Positions 10,781 to 19,752 of a stretch of DNA of 54,948 nucleotides are shown piece after piece. The translations under genes were made by a program, and so were the position numbers. The notes under the pieces were generated by a model that was not told where the DNA came from, did no database searches, and saw only the letters and a list, made by a program, of their open reading frames with translations. Position 1 is the stretch's first letter; the number at the start of each line of letters is the position of its first letter. This stretch comes from Proteus faecis. GTDB taxonomy: Bacteria > Pseudomonadota > Gammaproteobacteria > Enterobacterales > Enterobacteriaceae. Where the stretch lies: positions 1-54,948 of the forward strand of contig NZ_PENZ01000030.1 of assembly GCF_003144395.1 (NCBI RefSeq), in the 5' to 3' direction.

Positions 10781-11240
10781 AAACCAACCGAAAATTTATC
10801 CGTTGACAAGCATTCTCACTGTCAAAAACTGACCTTAAATTTACACTTCATTACATTAATAAAATTAAACTTAACCAAACGTGCTTTAGATCAAATTTCA
10901 GAATAAAAGATCGAATTAATAAACTAATTCAAAGTAAAGATCTAAGATATAACACCAAATAAGAGTATTAATCTGTATCATTTTTTTGCGCACAAATTTT
11001 TTCTGTGTAAATTGATATGAAAATGAAGAAAAACAGATAAAAAACTGGATACATGCAAGTCTAAATCAGTAAAAAAACTGCTTATTAAAAGAAAGTTTCG
11101 ATTGAGGATGCTGAAAACAAAAATCGAACGACTTTTGATGGTTAATCAAATAAGGAATAATGATATCAAATGACCTATTTTTACCAGAATTCTCATTCGT
11201 ATAACATTCATTATATAATGAGACTGATTTGTGTTTTATA
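10781..11240. other. AT-rich intergenic region upstream of the two-partner secretion operon
   Basis: This stretch of about 460 bases separates the TPS pair from the sialic acid island. I see no gene in it. Its right part marks a change from moderate-GC sequence (TPS genes) to very AT-rich sequence. The only structure noted is an inverted repeat close to the tpsB start, listed separately. Confidence 0.6.
10803..10825 (-). promoter_or_regulatory. Inverted repeat and -35-like box just upstream of tpsB
   Basis: TTGACA and TGTCAA face each other across 11 nt, 23-45 nt before the tpsB ATG. On the minus strand the left arm reads as a perfect -35 hexamer, with GATAAAT about 19 nt downstream as a poor -10. 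It could be a promoter, an operator, or both. If it is the promoter the leader would be very short. Confidence 0.3.
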
Positions 11241-11411
11241 TTAACTACCGCTCAAACCATTACTGTATTTGAATTTATAAAATTCACATGTGTTTCCCCC
11301 ATTAGTTATAATACCCCTTCCTTTTTCACATGCGATATCTATTTCAAAGCAAATATTAAAATCAGAAGATGAATTATGTTTTACTATTTCAATAATTCCA
11401 ACATTATACAT
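11241..11411 (-). other. Short open frame of 56 codons, possible gene remnant
   Basis: An ATG at 11411 opens 56 codons ending in GLSGS; a TTG start at 11453 would add 14 residues but overlaps the transporter gene. The peptide has natural-looking composition (DFNICFEIDIACEKG, two cysteines, then TNGGNTCEFYKF). I do not recognise the family and see no good ribosome site. It may be the tail of a decayed gene between the TPS locus and the nan island, or chance. Confidence 0.25.
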
Positions 11412-11421
11412 AAATACCTGA

Positions 11422-12309
11422 CTATCGCTTTGTTGCAAAAACACATCCAGCAATGATAATCACCGCGCCTATTGCCTGAATAACATCAACTTTTTCCCCT
11501 AAAGTGAAGTATCCAAAAACTCCTGTTGATACGGGGATTAATAATTGTGTAACATTGAAAATAGTTACCCCCTGTGTTTTTACAATATAAAATGCCATAA
11601 GCATACCTGTGAACATTCCATATATACCAGCAAGAACTAATAATATTAATAGATCTTTAGATGTTACTGATAATTCAGAGATAACACCTGTTTTTATAGC
11701 TAATAATAAAAACATCAATCCTGAAATAGTTGCTGTTGACGCACTAATTACAATTGCGGGAAGGTATTGCGCTACTATTTTAACAATGACATTTTGTATC
11801 GATTGAATACAAATAGCGATGGTTAAAAAGATAAATCCTATATAATTAAATGAGCTAGAACTTAAAGAGTGGTCATTAAAAATAAAAAGAAACGATCCTA
11901 ATATTGCAATTAATGCACCTGTTATAAATTTATAGTTAAATGCTCTTTCTCGTTCATCAATAAAAAACAAACTGGCAACGAGAATACCTAGTGGCATTGC
12001 CAATATACTAAAAACACTCCCTGATAAGGCTGATGTATTCTTTATCCCATTAATGAAAAAGAACATATTGCATGTCATAAATATGGAAAGAACAAAAAGT
12101 AGTAGCGCTGTTTTAATATTTATCTTTTTTAAGTGGTTTTTGTACTTTAATAAACAAAAAATACAAAAAAGAACTCCCCCAGAGATAAATCTGACCGCAT
12201 TATTATTTAATGTATCAAAGTTTAGGCTCATATATCTCATGATAGGAAAACCTAGTCCCATCAGAATTACATACATACAACGGACTAAAAAATAGTTTTG
12301 ATTGTTCAT
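11422..12309 (-). CDS. EamA/DMT-superfamily inner-membrane transporter
   Basis: The protein is 295 residues from the ATG at 12309, preceded by a very strong ribosome site (AAAGGAGGAAGG); a longer frame reaching 12372 lacks such a site and adds a non-hydrophobic N-terminus. About ten hydrophobic segments in two similar halves are visible, with the duplicated EamA pattern (first-half GLGFPIMRYMSL and second-half GTGMLMAFYIVKTQGV type segments). Family knowledge: drug/metabolite transporters moving small metabolites or exporting them; substrate cannot be read from sequence. It lies 180 nt downstream of nanS on the same strand, so it may belong to the sialic acid island, perhaps handling a sugar or by-product, but no direct link is visible. 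Confidence 0.85.
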   Translation of the reverse strand: MNNQNYFLVRCMYVILMGLGFPIMRYMSLNFDTLNNNAVRFISGGVLFCIFCLLKYKNHLKKINIKTALLLFVLSIFMTCNMFFFINGIKNTSALSGSVFSILAMPLGILVASLFFIDERERAFNYKFITGALIAILGSFLFIFNDHSLSSSSFNYIGFIFLTIAICIQSIQNVIVKIVAQYLPAIVISASTATISGLMFLLLAIKTGVISELSVTSKDLLILLVLAGIYGMFTGMLMAFYIVKTQGVTIFNVTQLLIPVSTGVFGYFTLGEKVDVIQAIGAVIIIAGCVFATKR

Positions 12310-12489
12310 CCTTCCTCCTTTATCCTGTATTAATAAAATAAAGTCGCAGGCACGCTGTGCACAGAAAAGCAAGCGCTCTCAATTAATCTTTTATTTGCCA
12401 AAAAACTAAAAAATCACAGCCAACTAATAATTATATCAAATGAAGTTTCCATTTTTTAATCCCCCCTCCCCTCCCATGCTATCAATATA

Positions 12490-13506
12490 TTAATTAACTA
12501 ATAATAATCTTTTTGCTATAAAATTAGAAAAAGATGTAGAAACAATCCCTCTACGTGCCTGTGAATTAAAATGGGAATTTCTTAAGTCCGTGGTCCAATT
12601 ACTTTTATCTCTCCATGAAGAACCTAAATAACCTTTATATGTTCCATCAGGATCTTCGGAAGGTTCATTAGTTAAACCTCTTTCATTATTTTCTTGAAAT
12701 TGTAAAAAATAAATTTCTTTATCTTCATGACAGCGATAATTACCATATACAAAGTCATACTCTTTTTTATATTTCTCTTTCCAATACCATGTAGTATCAC
12801 CACATAGCCAAGGTACTTTATCAATATTATTATCAATACATTGAGCTGAATAATCACTCAAATCATTTCTAAATCTTTCCACCATAGCATTAAATAATTT
12901 AGGTTGTTCATAATAATGCTCCGATGCTAAATCAAATTCGCCTTGCATCCAGCAAACCGCTATTAACTTATTTAATGGATTGTAATCAAGAGCAAATTTT
13001 ACTCTAGTTAATAAATCAAAATATAAAGGTGTATCAATCCCCCAACGTAATGAATCAGGACTGGCTCCTGTAGCTAAATTAAAAGAACCGTTCAAACCAA
13101 TAGTAAAAGCGGCTCCGCCCCTACAACAAGGAACAAGCAAAATACCTGCGTTGTCAGGTATATATGGAAGAATTTTTTTAGCTATATGCAATCCCTGACC
13201 GACACAACCATATTCACCATTTGTTAAGTTAGCTTTAGGATGATGAAATAAGCTCATATCTTGCACATCATGAAGACAATGATCGGCAGGAATAATTTCA
13301 TTATACTGGCAGGGTTTTCCTCCAGGAGTGATTGTACTTCTTCTAGCCAATTGTTTAATTCTTGGATTCGGGCAGTCAAGCGTTTGCGGGAGTGGAAGCC
13401 CCTCCCCATAAGCCATACCATTAGATTGTCCTGCCAGAGGTAGCACATACCAGAATTCAACTTTAGCGCCCCCATTGTTTTTTCCTTCTAAATCAGAGCT
13501 ATACAT
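12490..13506 (-). CDS. nanS: Sialate O-acetylesterase (NanS, SGNH/SASA family)
   Basis: This 338-residue protein closely matches the E. coli NanS family (326 residues). Family knowledge: NanS removes 9-O-acetyl groups from sialic acids such as Neu5,9Ac2 so the sugar can be catabolised. Visible landmarks are LAGQSNGMAYGEGLPLP with candidate nucleophile Ser28, PRIKQLAR, the ILLVPCCRGGAAFTIG block, WMQGEFDL, CGDTTWYWKE and a C-terminal SHFNSQARRGI with candidate catalytic His312. No signal peptide is apparent. It is transcribed divergently from nanR across a 104-nt gap, so both could share NanR control. The first about 17 residues are unusual relative to E. coli and an internal start is not excluded. 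Confidence 0.92.
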   Translation of the reverse strand: MYSSDLEGKNNGGAKVEFWYVLPLAGQSNGMAYGEGLPLPQTLDCPNPRIKQLARRSTITPGGKPCQYNEIIPADHCLHDVQDMSLFHHPKANLTNGEYGCVGQGLHIAKKILPYIPDNAGILLVPCCRGGAAFTIGLNGSFNLATGASPDSLRWGIDTPLYFDLLTRVKFALDYNPLNKLIAVCWMQGEFDLASEHYYEQPKLFNAMVERFRNDLSDYSAQCIDNNIDKVPWLCGDTTWYWKEKYKKEYDFVYGNYRCHEDKEIYFLQFQENNERGLTNEPSEDPDGTYKGYLGSSWRDKSNWTTDLRNSHFNSQARRGIVSTSFSNFIAKRLLLVN

Positions 13507-13531
13507 ACTCTTATATCCTCACTTCATTATT

Positions 13532-13560
13532 TTGTATAATCTTTAATGTTTTCTTATAAT
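13532..13560 (+). promoter_or_regulatory. Candidate sigma-70 promoter for nanR
   Basis: TTGTAT at 13532-13537 and TATAAT at 13555-13560 are separated by 17 nt in the nanS-nanR gap. A start about 7 nt further gives a leader of some 45 nt ending in the GGAG ribosome site before nanR. No clear copy of the nanA palindrome is seen here. Confidence 0.5.
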
Positions 13561-13610
13561 GTGTCACCATTCTCTTTACTATTTTTGGGCGTAAAAATAC
13601 GGAGTAACAG

Positions 13611-14312
13611 ATGTTGACCACTAAAAGAAAACCACTGGTAACAAAAAAGTTATCTGAAATTGTTGCTGATGAGTTAGAAAGTATGATCCGACGTGATGAG
13701 ATCAAAGAAGGAGAATATCTTCCTTCCGAACGTGAACTTATGGATTTCTTTGGCGTTGGTCGACCATCAATCAGAGAAGCATTATCTGTATTAAGGCACA
13801 AAGGTCTTATAAAATATAATAAGGGTGAAAAAGCCAGTGTATGTCGACCTTCTGCGGAAATGATTATCAACAGTTTATCTGGCATAGTTACCGATTTTCT
13901 CTCTACCTCAGAAGGTGTTAGTGACTTTGAAAGACTACGCATATTTTTTGAAACTCATCTAGTCAGATATGCAGCTAAACATGCAACCGAAAAAGATTTA
14001 GAAAAACTAGAGAAAATACTAGACATTCATCATAATTCATTAAGAACACCTGATGCCTATGCACAATATGATATTGAATTTCATAAAATATTAGCCGATA
14101 TTCCACAAAATAAGATCCTCAAAACACTTCACTCTGCACTATCGGAATGGCTTATCTCGGCTAAGCCTCTTGAAAAAAATAAAATGACCTATGAGAATAA
14201 TAAAAAAACACATACTCAACACATTGAAATCTTTCAAGCTATAGCCAATCACGATGCAGAAAAAGCAGAATTATTGATGGAAAATCATTTAAAACATCGT
14301 ATCAAATTATGA
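13611..14312 (+). CDS. nanR: NanR-type GntR/FadR-family transcriptional repressor of sialic acid genes
   Basis: This 233-residue protein has an N-terminal winged helix-turn-helix (about residues 12-78; LPSERELMDFFGVGRPSIREALSVLRHKGLI) and a C-terminal all-helical FCD ligand-binding domain (about 90-228), the FadR-subfamily architecture. E. coli NanR is 263 residues; this copy lacks most of the N-terminal extension. Family knowledge: NanR binds operators in nan promoters and is released by N-acetylneuraminate. Context is decisive, since it sits between nanS and the other sialic acid genes and is the only regulator in the island. The start has GGAGTAACAG just upstream. It ends 24 nt from the convergent esterase gene. 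A palindrome before nanA is the best candidate target. Confidence 0.88.
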   Translation: MLTTKRKPLVTKKLSEIVADELESMIRRDEIKEGEYLPSERELMDFFGVGRPSIREALSVLRHKGLIKYNKGEKASVCRPSAEMIINSLSGIVTDFLSTSEGVSDFERLRIFFETHLVRYAAKHATEKDLEKLEKILDIHHNSLRTPDAYAQYDIEFHKILADIPQNKILKTLHSALSEWLISAKPLEKNKMTYENNKKTHTQHIEIFQAIANHDAEKAELLMENHLKHRIKL

Positions 14313-14336
14313 TCCAATAATATTAATGCCTTATAC

Positions 14337-15269
14337 TCAATATATTATTTTTGACTCAATCCAATTTATAAATAGTTCAGGCCATCTTTTTACTGGTAAA
14401 TCAGAAGTCCATTGAATACCAAAACCATGGCCCCCCTTCTCATAAATATGCATCTCTGTTGGTACATTATATTTTATAAGGGAGTCGAACATTAATAAGC
14501 TATTTTCGACAGGCACTAAAGGGTCATCGCAACAATGCAATAGAAAAACGGGTGGTAGTTTTGAATTAACATTACATTCTGCGCTATAATTTTTTATATT
14601 AATATCATCAGTATCATGACTAATTAATTTATCTTTTGAGCCTTTATGTGTGATTGAATCACTCATTGATATAACAGGATATATTAATCCGGCAAAGTTA
14701 GGCATAATTAAGTTAATATCAATTTTTTCATTAGATAAAATACAACTATCAGCATTATATGCTTGGGTAATAAGCATTGCCGCTACATGACCTCCAGCAG
14801 AAAACCCCATAATTCCAATGCGATCTTTTTCAATTTTCCATTTAGATGCATTTTTTCTTATATACATCATTGCCAAAATAGCATCATTAAATGGGCGATT
14901 AATATCGTCAGAAAATAAAGGTGACGGTAATCGATATGTCAGAACAAATATTGTGTAACCCTTAGATAAGAAAAAAGGCGCTAATGCAGTACCTTCTTTA
15001 TCAAACATAACTGCCTGATATCCCCCACCGGGTATCACTAAAATACCACATCCATTAGAATGTTCTGGAGTAAAAATAGTTAATTGTGGATGAGATATAT
15101 TTGTAACGACTCTATCAAGAGAATATTCACCATTGTGTTCAGGATCTTGATAAACAAGTTCACCTAGAGGTTCATTAAATAGAACATTTGATGTAATTAA
15201 ATCTATTCTTGTCGATTTTTCAAATAAATCCACCATCATTTCATTTAGTTTTTCATTTATGATTTCCAT
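14337..15269 (-). CDS. Alpha/beta-hydrolase, acetylesterase-like, in the sialic acid island (copy 1)
   Basis: This 310-residue protein belongs to the alpha/beta-hydrolase (BD-FAE/acetyl esterase-like) group. It shows the oxyanion segment IPGGGY (79-84), the nucleophile elbow GFSAGG with Ser157, an acid in CCDDPLVP (Asp249) and the catalytic histidine in GGHGFG (His281). There is no signal peptide, so it is probably cytoplasmic. It is a clear paralogue of the protein at 17290-18138, with the same order of motifs including LIYPVISM and PPVFLLH. The setting among nan genes suggests it removes O-acetyl groups from sialic acids, perhaps at positions NanS does not handle; that is inference. It follows the terminator behind nanM and so may have its own promoter. 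Confidence 0.85.
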   Translation of the reverse strand: MEIINEKLNEMMVDLFEKSTRIDLITSNVLFNEPLGELVYQDPEHNGEYSLDRVVTNISHPQLTIFTPEHSNGCGILVIPGGGYQAVMFDKEGTALAPFFLSKGYTIFVLTYRLPSPLFSDDINRPFNDAILAMMYIRKNASKWKIEKDRIGIMGFSAGGHVAAMLITQAYNADSCILSNEKIDINLIMPNFAGLIYPVISMSDSITHKGSKDKLISHDTDDINIKNYSAECNVNSKLPPVFLLHCCDDPLVPVENSLLMFDSLIKYNVPTEMHIYEKGGHGFGIQWTSDLPVKRWPELFINWIESKIIY

Positions 15270-15366
15270 ATACGCCTCGATACCATAATAATAAAAGTTT
15301 TAATAAATTAAATTCCAGTAGAGTGATTAATGTTTAATAAAACATCTATATTTAATTTAAAATAAA

Positions 15367-15391
15367 AGCCTATATTTTTATAATATAGGCT
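15367..15391 (-). terminator. Hairpin terminator after nanM
   Basis: AGCCTATATT and AATATAGGCT form a perfect 10-bp stem with a 5-nt loop, followed on the minus strand by TTTTATTTT. It lies 11 nt after the nanM stop and would end most transcription of nanA-nanT-hydrolase-nanC-nanM. Confidence 0.65.
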
Positions 15392-15401
15392 ATTTATTAT
15401 T

Positions 15402-16505
15402 CTATTTAATGACTTTTACGTCATCACCATTTTGTTTCAAGAAAAATATATCGGATATTGCCTCTCCGTTACCTTTTTCACCACCAATAATAAGCATTCC
15501 ATCTTTCCACGGAAGTGATACACCGTATGCAATTCCTTCCGGCAAAGAAGCAACTCTGATCCATTTATCATTTCTCAGTTGATAAATATCCTTGGAATAA
15601 TGTTTTATTAAACCTTTATGAGACCAGTATAACCCTTTGTTATAATTATCAATCGCGCCAGGGAAATAAGCCCCTCCAGCGAGAGTTAAATTACCATTAA
15701 TAAAAGCACCATATGCTCCAGATACACCATCAGGTACTGCAACAGAAGGAAGTTTTGACCACTCAATAGTTCTATCTTTTATATTACCAGCCCACACAGA
15801 TGTTGAACGAAGACCTGGCTTACGCTCGCCTGCAAGAAGAAAAATGCGATTATTGTCGGTCACAACAGAAGAACCTGCCGTGCCAGCAAATGGTAATATT
15901 CCAAAATTCATCCAAAGATTATTATCAGGACTAAATGAAATAATCTGCTTGTTTAAAAAATAATCTTCCTCAGGTTTACTAAAGTAATTTTCATTTATTT
16001 TATCTTTTAGCGAAGTATTATTATTTGCATAATTTATATCATGAAATAATCCATTAAATATATTAGCATTCACTCCACCAAAGGATATTATTTGATCTTT
16101 ATAGGCAAAAGAAATATGTCCAGCAAGACTCACAGGAGGACGGGTTAATAATTTCTCCCACTTATCCTTTTTGATATCATAAACATAAACATATTCTTGT
16201 ACTTTTGTCAGGCCCGAATTATCTTTACCAATTCCACCTAAAATATAAATTTTATTATTTAAAGTAATCGCAGTTGCCTGTTCTCTTGGAACATCAGGGA
16301 AAGATGCAATTTTGACCCACTGATTATTTTCTGAATTGGCATCTATCTTATACCAATTCTGCCCCATACTTCCTAACCCAACATAAATATTATTATTTAC
16401 AGCAACACCAACTCCATACTTCAATGGTTCAGGAAGATTAGGTAGAACAGAAGCATACGCACTTACATTACATATTAAAACCAATAGCAAAGTTAATATT
16501 CTCAT
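15402..16505 (-). CDS. nanM: N-acetylneuraminate epimerase (mutarotase) NanM, kelch-repeat periplasmic protein
   Basis: This 367-residue protein has the length of E. coli NanM (368). A signal peptide is visible (MRILTLLLVLICNVSAYA), so it is periplasmic. The mature part contains kelch repeats forming a beta-propeller, seen as recurring units such as NNIYVGLGSMGQNWYKID, NKIYILGGIGKD and MLIIGGEKGNGEAISDIF. Family knowledge: NanM speeds conversion of alpha- to beta-N-acetylneuraminate, helping uptake of sialic acid released by sialidases. It lies 16 nt downstream of the porin gene and ahead of a terminator, making it the last gene of the probable nanA operon. Assignment is strong from length, repeats and context. 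Confidence 0.92.
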   Translation of the reverse strand: MRILTLLLVLICNVSAYASVLPNLPEPLKYGVGVAVNNNIYVGLGSMGQNWYKIDANSENNQWVKIASFPDVPREQATAITLNNKIYILGGIGKDNSGLTKVQEYVYVYDIKKDKWEKLLTRPPVSLAGHISFAYKDQIISFGGVNANIFNGLFHDINYANNNTSLKDKINENYFSKPEEDYFLNKQIISFSPDNNLWMNFGILPFAGTAGSSVVTDNNRIFLLAGERKPGLRSTSVWAGNIKDRTIEWSKLPSVAVPDGVSGAYGAFINGNLTLAGGAYFPGAIDNYNKGLYWSHKGLIKHYSKDIYQLRNDKWIRVASLPEGIAYGVSLPWKDGMLIIGGEKGNGEAISDIFFLKQNGDDVKVIK

Positions 16506-16521
16506 ATATTATCCTTACTTA

Positions 16522-17229
16522 TTAAAAGTTTATAAGAACACCAATACGATAACTATTTTCGTGTAAATTATCCCGACCAAGATAGGCACCTTGCTTATCA
16601 AGATAGTCATATTCAACATATGGTGTAATAGTTGGTGAGAATTTATATTGAACAACAAATGCATTTTCTGTTGCTGTTTTTTTATGATTCCCGTATCTGA
16701 AGTTATTCGCTTTTGTATATGCTGTTGTCTGCCAAGCAAATAACCACGAATCGTTTATCCTGTATGTGAAATATCCATCAATTTGGTATTGATTATTTCT
16801 TGAGGAATTTCCATCAAGATCTGTTTGTCGAAACGCTTTCCAATCATAACGAAGACGAACACCGAGATTAATATCAGGATTGACTTGATAAGATAATTTA
16901 AGATAAGGATTGTATTGGCTACCTGCAGACATCCATTGAGTTTGGATCCCTGGGATTAAGCTCCACTTATCATTAAGTTTATATGTTTTATTTAAATCTA
17001 TTTTGCTGTAATTCAGAGCAAGCAATTCATTACTATTGTCATGAATTTTATTCCAACTAGTAGATTCAAAACTCGCCCACCAACCATTGCTCCATCCATG
17101 ACTAACTTGTACCAATGATTCATAAGCATGACTAGCGCTTCGATATCCTCCTCTTAAGTTTAGCGTTAAAGCCTGCGAACAAAAAGGAATGCTAAGAAGC
17201 GCTAATAATAGCGTTGATTTATATTTCAT
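16522..17229 (-). CDS. nanC: KdgM/NanC-family oligogalacturonate/sialic acid-specific outer-membrane porin
   Basis: This 235-residue protein has a signal peptide (MKYKSTLLLALLSIPFCSQA) and then a short beta-barrel: TLNLRGGYRSASHAYESLVQVSHGW, alternating aromatic strands, and a terminal strand SYRIGVLINF ending in Phe as in outer-membrane porins. Length matches NanC and KdgM (about 215-240, 12 strands). Family knowledge: these porins pass acidic sugars, and NanC passes N-acetylneuraminate. The gene lies between the permease/hydrolase genes and nanM in the same direction, so sialic acid or its O-acetylated forms is the likely substrate. KdgM-like oligogalacturonate specificity is the alternative, but no pectin gene is nearby. 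Confidence 0.88.
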   Translation of the reverse strand: MKYKSTLLLALLSIPFCSQALTLNLRGGYRSASHAYESLVQVSHGWSNGWWASFESTSWNKIHDNSNELLALNYSKIDLNKTYKLNDKWSLIPGIQTQWMSAGSQYNPYLKLSYQVNPDINLGVRLRYDWKAFRQTDLDGNSSRNNQYQIDGYFTYRINDSWLFAWQTTAYTKANNFRYGNHKKTATENAFVVQYKFSPTITPYVEYDYLDKQGAYLGRDNLHENSYRIGVLINF

Positions 17230-17289
17230 AATTACCCTTATATTTAAAATAAGATTTTTATCATATGAGATATTTCATACAGCATTGTT

Positions 17290-18138
17290 TTAAAATTTTT
17301 TAGCTTCAAACCAATCTAAGAATAAATATTTCCATTTTTCAGAAGGTGTTTTTTTTAATTCAGAAATACCAAAACCATGCCCTCCTTTTTCAAATAAGTG
17401 TAAATCAACAGATAATTTCTTTTTATATAACTCCATAAAGAATCGATACGAGTGGTTAAATGAAACATCCGTATCATCTATTGAGTGAATAATAAAAACT
17501 GGAGGCATCTCCTCGGGAATGTTTAATTCCGCACTATATATATTTTCTTTTGATGAATTACCTATAAGATTGAATTTACACCCCAAATGTGCAATATCTT
17601 TTTGCATAGATATCACCGGGTAAACCAATGCTAAATAATCTGGTTTTATATTTATATCCACCTTATTTAAATAACACTGAATAACCAAATTACTTGCTAT
17701 ATGCCCACCCGCTGAAAACCCCATGACTCCTACACTATTCAACTTAATATTTTGTTTTTCCTCCCATCGTTTTATAAATTGCAACGAATTAAATGCATCA
17801 ATAAAAGGAAAAGGAAAAGAATTTATTTTAAAATCGGACATTCGATAAGATAAAATAAATGATGTATATCCTTTTGATGCAAACCATTTAGCAACAGATA
17901 ATCCTTCTATACCATATACAACTCTACGATATCCTCCACCTGGAATAATGATAATACCGTGTTTATTACTTACATATGGCTGAACAACTGTTACAATAGG
18001 TTTTTTAATATTGTATAAAATAGCATTTTCACAGAAATGTTCCGTTGACTCGCTAATTGATAACAATTTATCTTTTTCTAAAAAATAATGTTTTATTGTA
18101 TATTCTTTGAATTTAAGCAGTATATTTCCTTTCATCAT
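17290..18138 (-). CDS. Alpha/beta-hydrolase, acetylesterase-like, in the sialic acid operon (copy 2)
   Basis: This 282-residue hydrolase is a paralogue of the one at 14337-15269. The visible catalytic set is IPGGGYRRVVYG (about 65-76), GFSAGGH with Ser142, SIDDTDVSF with Asp222 and GGHGFG with His254. No signal peptide is present. It lies 9 nt downstream of nanT and about 60 nt upstream of the porin gene, so it is embedded in the nan operon. Family knowledge: relatives deacetylate carbohydrates. I infer a sialic acid O-acetylesterase role; the acyl position and substrate are unknown. Relative to copy 1 it is shorter at the N-terminus and lacks part of the loop after the nucleophile elbow, so the two may differ in specificity. 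Confidence 0.86.
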   Translation of the reverse strand: MMKGNILLKFKEYTIKHYFLEKDKLLSISESTEHFCENAILYNIKKPIVTVVQPYVSNKHGIIIIPGGGYRRVVYGIEGLSVAKWFASKGYTSFILSYRMSDFKINSFPFPFIDAFNSLQFIKRWEEKQNIKLNSVGVMGFSAGGHIASNLVIQCYLNKVDINIKPDYLALVYPVISMQKDIAHLGCKFNLIGNSSKENIYSAELNIPEEMPPVFIIHSIDDTDVSFNHSYRFFMELYKKKLSVDLHLFEKGGHGFGISELKKTPSEKWKYLFLDWFEAKKF

Positions 18139-18147
18139 AGACCTGCT

Positions 18148-19620
18148 TTATATATCTATTTTTTGTTTATTCTTTTTAGCTCCATAAAAAGGTTTTCCAT
18201 CGACTGTATCGAACTCTAAAGCAACCTCTGGATTAATCCAGCGTTGAACTCTTGATGGCATATCAAATCCAATAAGAATCAATACAACAAATGTTAAAAT
18301 AAACGCAAGAGAACACATTGCGGTTCCTAAACTAAATTGTGATGCGAGCATTGCGCCTAATATAGGTGCACAAGCCCCACCCAAAGAACCGACATTATAG
18401 ATAAACCCTAAACTTGCAGCTCGTTGTTCCACTTCAAAATAGCCACTAATAATTTTAGGTACCAGAGCACCGATACCCTGACCAAATACCTGTTGAGTGA
18501 ATATAAGCAGACCGAGTAACCATACATATTCCCTATCTACTAAAAAAACTGGAATTATGACAAGTTGCCCAATAAGAAGAGAAATCACATATGCTTTACG
18601 GGTTCCCCACCAATCCCCCATAAATCCGCCAATACAACTTCCAACAGCAGAACCAAAGCCAGCTAATGTAAATATCAACGCAACAGTTTCAGGTGAATAC
18701 TGCATATCAACCTTCAACCACGTTGGCAGAAACGCCTGTAGTGGCCATCCATAAAGGAAGCAAAACATCACGACTAACATTAGCATGACACCTGTTGGCC
18801 AACGTTTTCCCATACTCTGGCAGATAAAGCTAATAAACACCCCAGCACAGCACAATGCCATTATCGTAATTAATAACGCGTTTGCAGTTACACCTGAAAA
18901 ACAGACATAAAGACAGGTAAATGCAACACCAGACAATAAGATGTTTTTATACTTATTTTTTTCTTTGTATAAAATATCAATCATTGTTCTTATAGGTTTA
19001 TTTTCAGCCTGACGTTTTTTCCAGTCATCTGATTCTGGTAAATTTTTTCTGAGATAAAATGCAAAGAAAATTGGTATAATTCCAACAAAGAAAAGAGAGC
19101 GCCATCCCCATTCAGGAACAATTAAGCTATAAACCTGAGCAGCAAGCCCTCCTCCGATTGAAAACCCCGATATCAAAAAACCACTTGCTTTATTTCTTAA
19201 CCTGACTGGCCAACTTTCAATAACATATGTGACACTAGAACCATACTCTCCAGCCATTCCAAGCCCAATAACAATACGGGCAATAAACATAACTGTATAG
19301 CCAGGTGCTAAACCGCAAGCTAAAGTACCAAGAGAGAAAAGGACAATACTTAAAACCATTGCCATTTTCCGCCCCCACTTATCAGAAAGCGCCCCTATAA
19401 CCAGCCCACCAAACCATCTAGATATAAATGCAGCAGAGATTAAACTGGCAGCTTCAACTGTTGTCAGTCCAAACTCATGTTGAACCTCTGTAAGAACCAA
19501 AGAAATTAATACAAAATCAAAGCCATCAAGTAAATATCCAGTCCATGCTGCTGCAAATATTTTCCATTGTCGAGGCGAGAGATGTTTATACCAAACCTTT
19601 TTTTGCATATCAGATTCCAT
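18148..19620 (-). CDS. nanT: Sialic acid transporter NanT (MFS, inner membrane)
   Basis: From the ATG at 19620 the protein is 490 residues; GGGG about 6 nt upstream supports this start over one 51 nt further out. E. coli NanT is 496. It has the long MFS arrangement with an extra pair of central membrane segments. Recognisable blocks are [65 protein letters not shown] and [10 protein letters not shown], all characteristic of NanT. Family knowledge: proton-linked symport of N-acetylneuraminate. The gene follows nanA after a 132-nt gap containing a hairpin, and is followed closely by a hydrolase gene. High confidence. Confidence 0.95.
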   Translation of the reverse strand: MESDMQKKVWYKHLSPRQWKIFAAAWTGYLLDGFDFVLISLVLTEVQHEFGLTTVEAASLISAAFISRWFGGLVIGALSDKWGRKMAMVLSIVLFSLGTLACGLAPGYTVMFIARIVIGLGMAGEYGSSVTYVIESWPVRLRNKASGFLISGFSIGGGLAAQVYSLIVPEWGWRSLFFVGIIPIFFAFYLRKNLPESDDWKKRQAENKPIRTMIDILYKEKNKYKNILLSGVAFTCLYVCFSGVTANALLITIMALCCAGVFISFICQSMGKRWPTGVMLMLVVMFCFLYGWPLQAFLPTWLKVDMQYSPETVALIFTLAGFGSAVGSCIGGFMGDWWGTRKAYVISLLIGQLVIIPVFLVDREYVWLLGLLIFTQQVFGQGIGALVPKIISGYFEVEQRAASLGFIYNVGSLGGACAPILGAMLASQFSLGTAMCSLAFILTFVVLILIGFDMPSRVQRWINPEVALEFDTVDGKPFYGAKKNKQKIDI

Positions 19621-19699
19621 ATATGACCCCATATAAATATATAAATGAATAAGGAAGTATATTAAGTTCAAAATATTATTTATTAATCACCTTTAGAGT

Positions 19700-19737
19700 A
19701 GGCTCATTCCATTTAACAAAAACAATAAAATGAGCCT
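19700..19737 (-). terminator. Intercistronic hairpin between nanA and nanT
   Basis: AGGCTCATT and AATGAGCCT pair perfectly across a 20-nt loop in the 132-nt gap. There is no good U-run after it, so it is more likely an mRNA-stability element or weak attenuator that lowers nanT relative to nanA than a full terminator. Confidence 0.4.
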
Positions 19738-19752
19738 TCATAATAATAAGGA

